NCBI GenBank assembly: GCA_030323885.1
Contig: CM059198.1
Location: forward strand, 60,848,917-60,912,916
Direction of reading: 5' to 3'
Length of the DNA: 64,000 nucleotides
Source of the DNA: Branchipolynoe longqiensis
Taxonomy: Eukaryota; Annelida; Polychaeta; Phyllodocida; Polynoidae
Positions 1 through 11,015 of this stretch are shown in pieces; position 1 is the first letter of the stretch, and the number at the start of each line of letters is the position of its first letter. The translations under genes and the position numbers were made by a program. Below the pieces are notes generated by a model. The model was not told the origin of the DNA. It did not search any database and worked only from the letters and a program-made list of their open reading frames with translations.

Positions 1-205
1 TTTCCGCTGCTGTGTATAACTTACAGCGTCATCAAAGGCCAGTTGCTCTCATACCATGTCTATGTGGTGTGGGAGGTTAAAAATTGCTTGGGTCGGTAAA
101 AGTGTAGGCTCAGGCTTTCTATCGACAAACTGTCTAATGGTGAAAACAAATCTATTCAGACTTATCCATAATAGGCAGTATAAATCTTCAAGAAAAAATA
201 TAAAT
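1..205 (+). mobile_element. SINE family alpha, body only (head off the left edge)
   Basis: Matches the body of the SINE copies at 2780, 7122 and 40437, from the motif TTACAGCGTCATCAAAGG through ATCTTCAAGA. The tRNA-like head would lie left of the window. These SINEs are non-autonomous retroposons copied by a LINE reverse transcriptase. Confidence 0.8.
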
Positions 206-570
206 AAATGCGCTAGAATCTAAGATGTTACGTGTGTACTGAAAATGTGAAACATATTATGTTCAATGCATACAACACTTAATTATATCCATATCAGTTA
301 CATATAACTATATATCTGAATCTCTGAATTAAATCAATTTAACCCCGATTTAGCGCGACCCCACTGTTTTCACAATGACATCTTATGGACTCCCAACGAT
401 ATCATTATAATGGGGGTTCACTGTAATATTCTGGAATATGTATAATTGAATAACCCAATCTAGCAAGTGCTACCAATGGCCAGCCCCGATTTCTCCCCCA
501 GCCCCATATCCCAACTACCAGTTGATTGCCACACTGCCTTGTTGGTAGCCCTCAGAATGAACATTTTGCA
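206..570. other. No feature recognised
   Basis: AT-rich sequence that should be RIM intron 2 (the exon after 3121 lies off the left edge). No splice-flanked reading frame or repeat seen. Confidence 0.4.
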
Positions 571-1104
571 GCGATGAAAGTGGTATCTGACAAAAACAAA
601 AACCTGGAAATATGTGGCAAGGAATCTGTAAATAACCAAGAACACTGAAAACTGAATGTTGCTTTAATAATAGTACATATATATTCTCATCCTAGTAATT
701 ATTGCCTTACATTGTCCAATATCGTGAAATTTCTGCGTAAATGTAATTACTTTGCCACAGGTTTACCACTATGAGGGAATTATCGAAAATTCCTAGGACT
801 CATGTTTCATGCAGTACTCTCCAAGCACTATCCTAGCTCCATTCCACTGATCAGCCAGTACAGACTATCCTTGGGGAACTGTGCCTGTGGCTGTGGTTGT
901 GGCTGTATTTATCGCACATGCAACACATTCCCTCTCTTTGCTTCTCTCTTTGCTTAGGTGTTATGTCCTAGCAACATCTAAGGTCACATCAGAACTGGAT
1001 TCTGATTGACTAATTGCTGTTTGTTATATTTTGTGATAGTTAATCGGCGATTTTCAAAAATGGCGAAATTCCGCGAAATGACAGAGATCTTTCATCCCTG
1101 CTTC
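571..1104. mobile_element. Degraded CAGGGATGAAAG-type TIR element
   Basis: The left edge (GCGATGAAAGTGGT) and right edge (GATCTTTCATCCCTG) match the ends of the better copies at 39147-39663 and 48135-48446. The interior differs and holds a fragment of the SINE gamma tail near 948-990. No target duplication is visible, so this is an old or recombined copy. Confidence 0.4.
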
Positions 1105-1265
1105 TGTAACTGGTATCACGAGTCTTTAACAGGTCATGTGACCAATGCCCTCATCCACAACTGACACTATTAAAAAGATAAACTTAACGATTGTAAACTT
1201 GCTGCCATGAAAAACATTAGTCACAACCAGAATACGATGACTGTAATGAATGCCAGTTAAAGTTT

Positions 1266-1621
1266 TGATGCGTGTTTGTTGTTTTTCGTACTAGCAACAT
1301 CTAAGGTCATATCAGGACGGGTACCGACTTGTGACAGTGCGCACTCATGGCGACTTTATAGTGCTGCCCCACTGGGAAACCAGGCCGCCGGCATCATGAC
1401 CTGATATCCCACTCAGTCACATTATCCTGATACTGAGCCAAACAGTCCTTGCCCTACCCTAATAATGCCGAGCGCCAGGCTAGGAAGCGATAAGTATAAA
1501 TCTTTAATTCATTGGTTTGACTCGACCAGGATTCGTTTCCACAAACTCATGGGTTCGGATCTCCCGATCTCGCAAAACAGGAGACGTACGATCTACTCAT
1601 TCGGCCACCCCGTCTGGTCCA
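1266..1621 (-). mobile_element. SINE family gamma, near full length
   Basis: Read on the minus strand it has a tRNA-like head (ACCAGACGGGGTGGCCGAAT, then box-B-like GGTTCGA region), a body with CACTGAGTGGGATATCAGG, and a tail with TAGATGTTGCTAG. This is the commonest SINE in the window, with over ten full or partial copies. Confidence 0.85.
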
Positions 1622-2217
1622 CAGTTAAATCAGCCTAACGATCTTAAGGCCATTTAAGAGGTAAGGGTATATAAATCACATGGGTTCCACATCATGAGAC
1701 AATGCTCTCAGATCGTTAACCCCCCCCCCCCGACCCCCCCATATTGCCAACAGGTGAGAATTCCGCATCATTTCCGATTAAAAGGGTCCTTCATTTCCAC
1801 CAAATTACATAACTTCATGACGTCATCATGTCAATAGCTTATATACCTGGGAAATATGCTATATATTTATATATACTCCTGTGGGATTATGCGCAGCTAT
1901 AGAAATAATTTTTTTAATTGAACAGGAAACATGCATATAACATTAAGTCAAACTAAGTGAGATATAAAAACTAATCTTATTCACACACTAGTAAAAGAAA
2001 TTCAAGAAAATGATTAGATAGCCTTTAAAAGACGGCATTTTCTGTATAAAAAAAAGAATAATAATTTAAAATCTTTTATAAATGTTTAAATCCACCTGAA
2101 AATGTACATAAGGCATGCCACTGATTGAGGGGATCATCCAAAGCTTTCAACATTTTCACAGTAGTATAAATAGTACACTTTTCCAGTGACCCCTCCTCCC
2201 TCCCCAAAAAGTAGTAT
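1622..2217. other. No gene recognised; short C-run
   Basis: AT-rich intronic sequence with a run of C at about 1720-1730. Nothing else supportable. Confidence 0.4.
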
Positions 2218-2600
2218 CAAAGACCCTATACTACTAAGACGGCTCACTCCCTATCTCTCCCATGGTAATGTAAATTTTGCAGTGCCCCCTTGTGGTGGGT
2301 TTGATCAGCCCAGCTGCTGATTGGTGTTTCACATGTAAACACATACAATTATATTATACATGAGATAGGTAAGTATGAATACACATCAATATGAACTTGC
2401 TATGAACAAATATACATCATCACCAGCATCATCATCAGCATTGCCATCATCACACATCTTTCACATTCATATATACATTTATACATATAATATAGCAACC
2501 GTTTAACCAAGAGAACAGCCAGCGCACCAAGTGGTGGGGTTGATCATTTTGATTACACTGTACAGGCTGAGTGAGCCGTCTTAGTATTATAGGGTGTTTG
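2218..2600. mobile_element. CAAAGACCC-TIR MITE, copy 1
   Basis: Inverted ends CAAAGACCCTATACTACTAAG at left and its complement, with one mismatch, at right. The interior matches the copy at 17675-18040, including the phrase CACCTTGTGGTGGG. No duplication is visible here. The second copy has a 9-bp duplication, which points to the Mutator-like group. Confidence 0.7.
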
Positions 2601-2776
2601 CAATGGTGTCAAAAGTTTCGGTGTGCTTGCCAAAACTAATTTGATATGTGTATACTTCAAATATCTCAAAAGTTAGCCATTTATAATAAAAGTACGATAG
2701 ATTATAACAATCTATTTGATATATTTTTCTCAGAAAAATGGCCGAAACTGGAAACCATCGGACTATGCAACTTTAA
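2601..2776 (+). mobile_element. TTAA-type MITE, 3' half
   Basis: Right half of the family seen whole at 29521-29873. It ends in CATCGGACTATGCAACTTTAA-like sequence with the TTAA at 2773-2776. Its left half is replaced by the CAAAGACCC element. Confidence 0.7.
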
Positions 2777-2779
2777 GGA

Positions 2780-3070
2780 TGCTGTTCTCTGTGGCGGAGT
2801 GGTTAGAGTGTATGACCTTTTTCTAGGTCGGACTCCTAATCTGAAGCTCAGTGGTTCGATTCCCCGTGCCTGCACCTCTGCCAATTTGGATTTCCACCGC
2901 TGTGTATAACTTACAGCGTCATCATACCATGTCTATGTGGTATGGGAGGTTAAAAATCCCTTGGGTCGGTAAAAGTGTAGGCTCGGGCTTTCTTTCGACA
3001 AACTGTCTAATGGTGAAAACAAGTCTATTCAGACTAATCCATAACAGGCAGTATAAATCTTCAAGAAGAA
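2780..3070 (+). mobile_element. SINE family alpha, full length
   Basis: The head resembles a type-II (Leu/Ser-like) tRNA: box A near GTGGCGGAGTGGTTAGAG, box B GGTTCGATTCC. The body is shared with the other alpha copies and ends at ATCTTCAAGA. It lies 51 bases past the donor site of RIM exon 2, inside the intron. Confidence 0.85.
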
Positions 3071-3120
3071 TCCATGCAATACAAAAGGAAAACATGCAAC
3101 ACAGTTGGTTGGCTACATAC

Positions 3121-3328
3121 CTTTGCCGAGCGGAGGGATACCTTTCCCCCACACCTGGCACAGGACCTTACTCCACAGTAGTGACACCTGTGGCCAATCC
3201 CATCGGCAAACTTGGTTTTGTGACATATTTGACACACCGCTCCCTGGTTTCCGTACTGGACCTGTCGACTCTCCTCGCCTAGTTTCTTCACAGAAGCTTG
3301 GTAATTCTCAAAGTCATCTTGTAAGTTC
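3121..3328 (-). CDS. RIM: RIM exon 2: Rab3/Munc13-binding zinc-finger region
   Basis: This exon encodes 69 codons of the N-terminal zinc-finger domain of RIM (regulating synaptic membrane exocytosis protein). RIM is the active-zone scaffold that binds Rab3 on vesicles, Munc13 and calcium channels. Seen directly: the helix ending in GEESRQVQ, then three CxxC pairs (CQIC, CHYC, CARC) around KTKFADG and CGGKVSLRS, which is the RIM FYVE-like finger signature. The last CxxxxC pair should lie in the next exon, off the left edge. The acceptor is CCGAAACAG before G-AAC and the donor is GCAAAG|GTATGT. The first base completes the codon split with exon 1 (AG|G, Arg); the exon ends in phase 0. Confidence 0.95.
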
Positions 3329-3423
3329 CTGTTTCGGAAAGCAAGATAAAGAGAAAAAGAGAGTCAATTTTCATGTGTCAGTTATTCTGTCAGTTTATCA
3401 TGATATATAATATATATGTATAT

Positions 3424-4419
3424 GGGTCACTCTCCTGAAAACTGGTCAGCATGGGATGGGATTTTAAAACATCAATAAAAGAACTTCCTACATATTTCTT
3501 TCCTTATAGTTATACTTTTCATTTTCATCTTCAGATTTGATGTAAGAAATAAGGGAAATAAAATAAACAGTGTTCAACTTTGGTCCTTTTAGTTATGAAG
3601 TGTTTTTGTACCAAATACCCCCATTTTACAGTCAGCCATTTGTAACATGACATATGGGACATGGTTGAATCCTTACCAACATCTTGTATTGCATTGATAT
3701 ATCAAACAAAACAGTTCCCAAATCAAAAAGGAAGTATTTATTAACATGTATGCATGCTTAATTTAAAAAAAGAATCATTTGATGTTTTCAGAAATAACAT
3801 TACAAATTTCCATCACAGATGTAACCAATGGTGTCTGCATGCCACACAAATATTGTAAACTATATATTCAGTGAATAAAGCATGGCTGGGAATTACTTTT
3901 TTGGTACTGTAGTGGTCTGCACTGACCTCTCAGGCAAGTAACCACATAGACAGGTAGGCGTGGGGAGCGTGTTGATATCAGGGAGCCTAGGTGGTGTAAT
4001 GGTTAGCACACTGGCCCGGAGTGCAAAGAGATGTGGGTTCGAGTCCCGCTCTAGGCGCAATATTTCCCATTTTCATCGCCCCCATGACAGTACCAATATA
4101 AGCACTACATATTTCTGTATATTATGCCATGATTAATATGCTTCTAAGTATGAAATTATTTAAGTCTGCTTAGATTTTTATTTAGCAGATTGTGTGGTGT
4201 CCTAAACATGTTACATCTGAGCAACACATGTTATACTGCCATAAGACATAGCTTAATCATGGACTACACCTTTATTTTTTATCTAATCAATTTATATTTT
4301 AAATAGATGTAAAGGGGAGATTTCCAGCTTTCATTTGCAACCAAATAATGTAAAAAATTCAAATGTTAGATTTGAACTCTCCATGTGACACTTCTGGCCA
4401 GTTTTCAGGAGAGTGACCC
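3424..4419. mobile_element. GGGTCACTCTC-TIR MITE, copy 1, in a TA tract
   Basis: Ends GGGTCACTCTCCTGAAAACT and its inverse complement, flanked by ATATAT on both sides. The copy at 44179-44981 has the same interior but lacks the 182-bp insertion at 3908-4089. No coding capacity. Confidence 0.85.
3908..4089 (+). mobile_element. TGT...ACA element carrying a tRNA-like cloverleaf
   Basis: A clean insertion in the surrounding MITE: GTAC at 3904-3907 and again at 4090-4093, present once at most in the empty copy at 44179-44981. The element starts TGTAGTGGTC and ends CCCCATGACA. Inside is a tRNA-like unit with acceptor arms GCCTAGG and CTCTAGGC and box B GGTTCGAGTCC. Related copies lie at 51050, 51355/53003 and 55618. 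Confidence 0.7.
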
Positions 4420-4528
4420 ATATATGATGTATAAGTATTATGCGAGTATAAAGGCACAGAAGGGAATTCCATTATTCTTATTGTTATTATTAATATATAT
4501 ATACCCATTTGCTACTCTGTGCATCCTG

Positions 4529-4604
4529 ATGACCATGATCGGACCAGTGGCGCCACCACCGCCCCTCTTCGTCCCCAACGGACGCCCGCATATGTTCATT
4601 CACA
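4529..4604 (+). CDS. Candidate plus-strand exon, proline-rich, unidentified
   Basis: The frame starting at ATG 4529 (MTMIGP...) runs 25 codons through a PVAPPPPLFVPNG stretch to a good donor CACA|GTGAGG after 4604. The composition is GC-rich and codon-like in an AT-rich surround. Alternatively it is an internal exon starting at 4548 after GACCAG, since there is no other AG for about 90 bases upstream and a branch-point-like CTGAT is present. It ends with one base of a split codon, compatible with the candidate at 32542-32596. It is antisense to RIM intron 1. Function unknown; it could be chance. Confidence 0.35.
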
Positions 4605-4642
4605 GTGAGGAATTATTTCTATATCCTCGTGTAAAACATTAA

Positions 4643-4937
4643 TCCTTTAGATGATTTTTAAAGCTGAAAGTTAGGGGGCTCGACTGTTATACAACTTAAG
4701 TACTGTTTTTGAAGTGATGAAATTCATGCCTAGTACAAGCTTTTTTTAAATAGTAAAAAAGAAGGGGTATTTCTACATACAGGATAATAACTTGACCCAC
4801 AAATATTTATCTGTTATCCATGAATGAATAGGGTTAACATTTATACAAGGTTTTTGGGGAAATACCACATTTTTGAGCCAAGAGCAGGAGGTCGACTTTT
4901 ATGTGAGATCGACTTTTACTCGAGGACATAGGTATAT
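4643..4937. other. No feature recognised
   Basis: AT-rich intronic sequence with no repeat or frame I can support. Confidence 0.4.
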
Positions 4938-5192
4938 GAGCCTGTCTCAAAAGGTACTAACTCTTCGTTTTTTTGGCCATAGTAATGATTGACACAAAAC
5001 AGCACAGAAACGGTTACACTGAAAACACAAGGACATTTGCTTCAAATCAATATGTATTCTATTGGGATTATGAAACACCATGTAAAAAACAAATCAGTTT
5101 ATCCTGAGCAAATCCATAAGTAGATAGTGTGTTGATCATTACTATGGACAAAGTGTTGTCCCATATTGCTTAGCACCTTTTGAGACAGTCTC
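4938..5192. mobile_element. GAGCCTGTCTC-TIR MITE, copy 1
   Basis: Inverted ends GAGCCTGTCTCAAAAGGT and ACCTTTTGAGACAGTCTC (one mismatch). 255 bp, inserted between TATAT stretches. Nearly identical to 8697-8950, so both copies are young. Confidence 0.85.
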
Positions 5193-5365
5193 ATATATAT
5201 AAATATATATATGTACTAGATAATTATATATATAAATATATATATATGTACTAGATAATTTATTATGTGGATAAAAATAAAGAATGCCTCCTACTGTTTT
5301 TTGTTGGTATCCTTCATACACCGATCCTCACATACCAAACTAAATAAATCCATATATATATATAT

Positions 5366-6329
5366 GGGTCGTTCTCAGAAACTGTGTACAACTTGAGGTA
5401 ATCTACTTGAAATGAATATTTCAAAGAAACCCATTATTGGAGTGTCAATATTTAGATTTCATCATTTAGCCCAATAATGTGGGAGATATTTTAGATCAAA
5501 AGTAAATGTTAATATTGTGTATTATGTATCTTATTGTGATGGATGTAGCTAAATACATAGAAAATTACATCACTAATTTGTGACATTGTCAACAGCATTG
5601 AAAATAAAGTGTCACAAACTTAATGAAAACCTCTGAACAACAGCACATTTCACTTCAAATGGTAATATACAATGTCTTCATTAAGTTGAAGACATTTATT
5701 TCTAAAAAAATTATAAAAATGATGAAATAGTTAACCTTTTCTGGAGTCATTAACATCGTAACATTTCGTTTCCACTTGCAAGTACTATGAAACTCTGTAT
5801 CAAACACTGAGTACAGATACAGTACAGGAACTATTTTCACCATTTGACACTCTATGCATGGACCCAGTTATGGTATAGTAAAAAATCAATCCTGAAATTG
5901 CCCTTAAACATTGAAATTTGAGCTGAACATTTGTGTAAAATTGTTGTTTCCACTTGGACTGTTACCTTGCTAATATTTTTTTGCTTTTCTCTTTAATCAT
6001 CACAAATAACACAAAACCATAGCAATGAGGTTTCAAATTATTATTACTACTGTTTATAAAGCAAGTGGCATGTGAAATGTCCTAAAAATGTCAAGCTTTG
6101 TGTGGAAAATATTTGATTTCGGAGTCAGATTGGTTTCCATGCTATACTGCTATTTATTGGGTGTGAGCATCATTTGACCTACTTAAAAATGTCAGAATAT
6201 GTTCATTTTCAAATATTCTGATGCAAAAGGACATACACATTGAGGAAACTTGTTTATAGGACTTTGACAGCATTTTGATTGTGTGGTACTGATGTCACAC
6301 TATTGGTACACAACTTCTGAGAACGACCC
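5366..6329 (+). mobile_element. GGGTCGTTCTC-TIR MITE, copy 1, in a TA tract
   Basis: Ends GGGTCGTTCTCAGAA at left and TTCTGAGAACGACCC at right, flanked by (TA)n. The copy at 24375-25331 is the same element in the opposite orientation. 964 bp, non-coding. Ends resemble those of the GGGTCACTCTC family, so the two may use one transposase. Confidence 0.85.
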
Positions 6330-6670
6330 ATATATAGAGAGAGAATTAGGGAACAGTGGATGTCCTGGATGGCTTGTGGAAGTGCTGAGCATAACAAGTC
6401 TAGCAACTTCAAACACCCACCCTTGTCTACAGTCTCCACCAGCGGTTCAAGACAGCCTGTGATGACATGCTGAAACAGCCTGTGATGACATCCCTGAAGC
6501 TCGACTTATTCCAGACATTTCCTTAAAAAGTACCCCTCGACTTGTACTCGAAGTCGACTTATATTCACGTTTATACGGCAACATAGCAACTAACCAGATA
6601 CTTTGCATACCCATAGTTAGCTAAATTATACCTAAACCCAGATTATTCTTACATAGCCCTGCATAGAAAA
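6330..6670. other. No feature recognised
   Basis: A short GA-rich start, then unique sequence. Frames are short and not splice-flanked. Confidence 0.4.
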
Positions 6671-6745
6671 CTAAACTGATTGATTGATTGGTGATTGATT
6701 GGTGGTTGCTTTACGCCGTGTCGGCAGCATATAGCCATATTCACG
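6671..6745 (+). repeat. Dispersed repeat with TGATTGATTGG start
   Basis: Tandem TGATTGATTGG followed by TTTACGCCGTGTCGGCA and a short palindromic ending. This resembles a repeat common in mollusc genomes (a remembered pattern, unchecked). Confidence 0.5.
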
Positions 6746-6828
6746 GCAAGAAATGTTAGTTTTTTGTTCAAACCATCGCTTTTACATGTAAAAGAAGACA
6801 ATCTGTTGTGTAAATTACAAAAGCTAAG

Positions 6829-6900
6829 CATGGCTGGAAGACCAGTACCTTGGTATTGAAGAAAGATTGTTTTCAGATGAATAAACATGTTTCCCAACAA
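6829..6900 (+). repeat. 3' end of a dispersed family with a conserved hairpin, copy 1
   Basis: GGCTGGAAGACCAGTACC followed by a complementary arm GGTATTG and an AATAAA-containing tail. Five other copies have the same layout with paired base changes in the stem (see findings). Confidence 0.65.
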
Positions 6901-7121
6901 TTAAAAGAAAGAAAATGATACAATAAACAAGCAATTCCACTTTTAATAATATACTTATTATGCTTATATTATACATACATATATATATATATCTATGCAA
7001 TATACATAGAGATCTATATATATATATGCTTAGCATGCTTAGATCTACATTTTTTAACATTGAATGGCGTTTGTCTACGTCACTATATATACAATACATA
7101 TATAATACAAGATGTTCTCTT

Positions 7122-7428
7122 GTGGTGTTCTCTGTGCCGGAGTGGTTAGTGTCTGACTTTTTTCTAGGTCGGACTCCTAATCTGAAGGTTGGTGGTTCAA
7201 TTCCCTATCCCATCACCTCTGCCACTTTCGATTTCCACCGCTGTGTATAACTGACAGCGCCATCAAAGGCAAGTTGCTCTCATATCATGTCTATGTGGTG
7301 GGGGAGGTTAGAAATCCCATGGGTCGGTAAAAGTGTAGGCTCAGGCCCTCTATCAACCAACTGTCTAATGGTGAAAAGAAGACTATTCAGACTTATCCCT
7401 GATAGGCAGTATAAATCTTCAAGATAAA
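7122..7428 (+). mobile_element. SINE family alpha, full length
   Basis: Head GTGCCGGAGTGGTTAGTG, box B region GGTTCAATTCC, and the complete body ending ATCTTCAAGA. Confidence 0.85.
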
Positions 7429-7509
7429 AAACCAAAAAGACTACCAACCAGTGCTATCTACCTGGTCAATCAAATATCAGTTTTATCATACTTGGAAGGA
7501 CACTTAGAC

Positions 7510-7850
7510 ATTGCAATGAGTCAGGGCGTCCGTCTCCCGTTTTTGTAGATCGTGGGATTCGACCACAATCGGGTTCGGACCCTGGTCAAATAAAACCAAT
7601 GACTTAAAAATGTATACTTGTCGCTTCATAGCCCGGTGCTTGGCATTATTAGAATAGGGCAAGGACTGGTTGGCTCAGTGTCAGGATAATGTGAATGAGT
7701 GGGATATCAGTTTATGGTGCTGGTGGCCTGGTATCACAGTAGGGCAGCACTATAAAGTCACCATGAGTGCAGTCACAAGTCAGTAGCAGTCCTGATATGA
7801 CCTTAGATGTTGTGAGGGCGTAAAACTCCAATGACCAACCAACTCACTGC
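7510..7850 (+). mobile_element. SINE family gamma, near full length
   Basis: Head with GGCGTCCGTCTCCCG, a partly duplicated box-B segment, body GAGTGGGATATCAG, and a tail ending in repeated AACC. Confidence 0.8.
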
Positions 7851-7942
7851 AGAAAAGAAGTAAAATAAATAACAACAAAAACTATCCTATAAGAAACTGA
7901 CTGCACTAATGAAGCTTTTACAAACCAAAAATTATAGTTGAC

Positions 7943-8358
7943 CTAGATAAAGGATTCACCCGGTACTCGCAGTCGCAGTACACGGTTGAATACCAACCCT
8001 ATATAAAAACGGTCGAAAAAGCGGGGTAACGAATTGAGAGCCTAATTTCACAATCTAAGAAGCAACAATTATTCTTTACATATGTCTTATTGATAGCCCG
8101 CTACCTTTGAGTTGAAAAATATAATATAATATCTAGTTTAATAAGATTTAAAAGTGAAATCAACGGCGTTCTGTGGCCACCATCTTGTCTTTTTGTATTC
8201 TCTCCCATTTCACTAACTCTGTTCTGATATAAGTAACCATTTGACACTGGTGCCAGGCATTCTACTTCTTGTTCCATACTAACACTATTTTCGCCCGTAT
8301 TTATATAAGGCTGGTCTTCACCCGTATACTACAAGCACCGGGTGAATCTTTTATCTAT
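7943..8358. mobile_element. CTAGATAAAAG-TIR MITE with 7-bp duplication, copy 1
   Basis: Ends CTAGATAAAGGATTCACC and its inverse, flanked by AGTTGAC at 7936-7942 and 8359-8365. Same length class (415-420 bp) as the copies at 12654 and 23717. This is the most diverged of the three. Confidence 0.8.
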
Positions 8359-8365
8359 AGTTGAC

Positions 8366-8636
8366 CAAGACAATTTAAATGAACCCTACAGCCATTATCT
8401 GCACCATCCCAAATCCACTACTAATGGCAACAGCAAGTCATATCTTTTTAATGACTCCTCACAGGTATGATCAGCAAATCAAGGACATCGAGTAAAATTA
8501 AATGAATATCCTGCACTCTGCATGTACTAAATAATATCTTCATAATATTTGAATTTCCTGATTGCTACCTGCTATTGTCTAAATTGTTCATGCCATCTCA
8601 TCATCTTATCCATACATTGTTTGTATGCACGATAAC
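8366..8636. other. No feature recognised
   Basis: Unique AT-rich intronic sequence. Confidence 0.4.
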
Positions 8637-8696
8637 TGTTAAGGCTGGAAGACCAGCGCCTCAGTGTTGAAAAAAATATGTTCACCTGGAATATAT
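8637..8696 (+). repeat. Conserved-hairpin family, copy 2 (interrupted)
   Basis: AGGCTGGAAGACCAGCGCC with the pairing arm GTGTTG. The tail is cut off by the MITE at 8697. Confidence 0.6.
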
Positions 8697-8950
8697 GAGC
8701 CTGTCTCAAAAGGTACTAACTCTTCGTTTTTTGTCCATTGTAACGATTGACACAAAACAGAACAGAAACGGTTACACTGAAAACACAAGGACATTTGCTT
8801 CAAATCAATATGTATTCTATTGGGATTATGAAACACCATGTAAAAAACAAATCAGTTTATCCTGAGCAAATGCATAAGTAGATAGTATGTTGATTGTTAC
8901 AATGGACAAAGTTTTGTCCCATATTGCTTAGCACCTTTTGAGACAGTCTC
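8697..8950. mobile_element. GAGCCTGTCTC-TIR MITE, copy 2
   Basis: Same ends and interior as 4938-5192, with only scattered differences. Flanked by ATAT on both sides. Confidence 0.85.
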
Positions 8951-9385
8951 ATATATTTGTTAAGCATTATGAAGCCTAATTAATAAATACATATAATTTA
9001 TATTATGTGAATACAGGGAGATAACAGAAGGAACATTCACACCAACATGCACCCCCCCCCCCCTCTCCCACCCCCACCTCTTGGAATCCTTTCAGCTTTG
9101 CCTTGGAGTTGGAGTGTCTCGCCAGTTCAGGCAAGTACTCACAACTCCAAATACTCAAGTCAGTGTACACACCTACACTCGGTCACAGGGTGGGGCACAG
9201 CATGGGCGCGCATCAAGAATCCTGGTCACGGAACCAATGTCATTAGCGGTCAGGAGCGTGTGTGAAATGGTAACTACCCACGTAGGCTTAGACTTGAAAC
9301 GGGATTTATTGCATTCCCGGGCGACGAGAGTCATTAGTTATTTAGGCCACCTAGGTTCCTGATTCCGCTATCTTGATGCCCATGC
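8951..9385. other. Poly-C stretch and unique sequence
   Basis: C-rich tract at about 9049-9080, then moderately GC-rich sequence up to the minisatellite. Two overlapping frames lack splice support. Confidence 0.4.
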
Positions 9386-10420
9386 CCGCCCACCTCTGTG
9401 TGTGTGTGAGTGAGGGGTCGGGCTTTACCTGGTGAGGTGAGTACAAAGCTAATGCTACTATCACGCCATAGCTTATCAATAGACTTGATGTGTGTGTGTG
9501 TGTGTGTGTGTATGTGAGTGTTAGTGTGTGTGTGGGTGTGAAGGGTCGGGCTTTACCTGGTGAGGTGAGTATAAAGCTAACGCTACTATCACACCATAGC
9601 TTATCAATAGACTTGCTGAGTGTGTGTGCGTGTGTGTGAGTGTTAGTGTGTGTGTGTGAAGGGTCGGGCTTTACCTGGTGAGGTGAGTATAAAGCTAACG
9701 CTACTATCACACCATAGCTTATCAATAGACTTGCTGAGTGTGTGTGCGTGTGTGTGAGTTAGTGTGTGTGTGTGAAGGGTCGGGCTTTACCTGGTGAGGT
9801 GAGTATAAAGCTAACACTACTATCACACCATAGCTTATCAATAGACTTGCTCTGTGCGTGTGCGTGTGTGCATGTCTGTGTGTGAGGGGTCGGGCTTTAC
9901 CTGGTGAGGTGAGTACAAAGCTAACGCTACTATCATGCCATAGCTTATCAATAGACTTGCTGTGTTGTGTGTGCGTGCATATGTGTGTTTGAGGGGTCGG
10001 GCTTTACTTGTTGAAGTGAGTACAAAGCTAACGCTACTATCACACCATAGCTTATCAATTGACTTGCTGTGTGTGTGTGTGTGTGTGTGAGTGCGTGTGT
10101 GGGTGTGAAGGGTCGGGCTTTACCTGGTGAGGTGAGTACAAAGCTAACGCTACTATTACACCATAGCTTATCAATAGACTTGCTGAGTATGTGCGCGTGT
10201 GTGAGTGTTAGTGTGTGTGTGTGTGTGTGTGTGTGAAGGGTCGGGCTTTACCTGGTGAGGTGAGTACAAAGCTAACGCTACTATCACACCATAGCTTATC
10301 AATAGACTTGATGTGTGTGTGTGTGTGTGTGTATGTGTGTGTGTGTGACGGGTCGGGCTTTACCTGGTGAGGTGAGTACAAAGGTAACGCTACTATCACA
10401 TAGCTTATCAATAGGCTTGC
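9386..10420. repeat. GT-rich minisatellite, about nine units of 105-130 bp
   Basis: Each unit has a constant part starting GGGTCGGGCTTTACCTGGTG (unit starts near 9411, 9539, 9658, 9774, 9885, 9990, 10106, 10235 and 10347). It continues through AGCTTATCAATAGACTTG and then a (GT)n tract of variable length that accounts for the length differences. It forms long meaningless reading frames on the minus strand. Confidence 0.9.
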
Positions 10421-11015
10421 TGCAATGACATCGTGTATTCAATGGCTTATTTTCATGTGACGTCACAACACTGATTTCGCAATGCACTCTGGGTATGTGC
10501 ACCATTTTGCTATCCAACAACACCAAGGAATTAACGCCTAATATAGCACACCAGTAACTTTGCCTTCGAGTTGATAGAGTATTTGGTTTATATTGTATAA
10601 AGGAAATGCTCTAGAAATATAGATAAGTGTTCTTTAATTTCAGCAAATATGTTTATTTAACAACGGATCCACGTTTTATATGTTTTTTACAATTTATACA
10701 AACTGATGAACAAAAACTCACAGCTCTAGATGAAATGCCACATATACTAGTAAATGTGGATAGATGGATTGCAACAAAGAACCTAGATAAGCAAATGCTT
10801 AGGACGCTCGACCGGAAATGGCAGACGTCAGGGTTCGAATACCGTTCAAGACGATGTTTCCTATTCTTTTGCAAAAACCCACCTATCTAGAACACTGGTT
10901 CCATGACCAGACTTATGCACACACTGAGTGATTTATTTGTAGCGAACCTGCCTGTATCTGTTATGGAAGTGTGTTACCTGGGTATTTGTAAGTGTATATA
11001 TGACTCTGGGGGAGG
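10421..11015. other. No gene recognised; possible tRNA-like fragment
   Basis: Unique sequence. Around 10800-10860 a GCTCGACCGG...GGTTCGAATAC stretch looks like a decayed tRNA-derived head. It is too weak to assign. Confidence 0.3.

Noticed and set aside
460..645. Minus-strand 61-codon frame
   Set aside because: Overlaps the edge of a degraded TIR element and does not resemble the RIM segment expected after the zinc finger.
4010..4060. Possible functional tRNA gene
   Set aside because: The tRNA-like units are embedded in dispersed repeats with the same flanks each time, and the anticodon arm is poor. They are repeat-borne, not free tRNA genes.
9351..10526. Minus-strand frames rich in THTHTH and SPGKARP
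   Set aside because: Translation of the (GT)n minisatellite.
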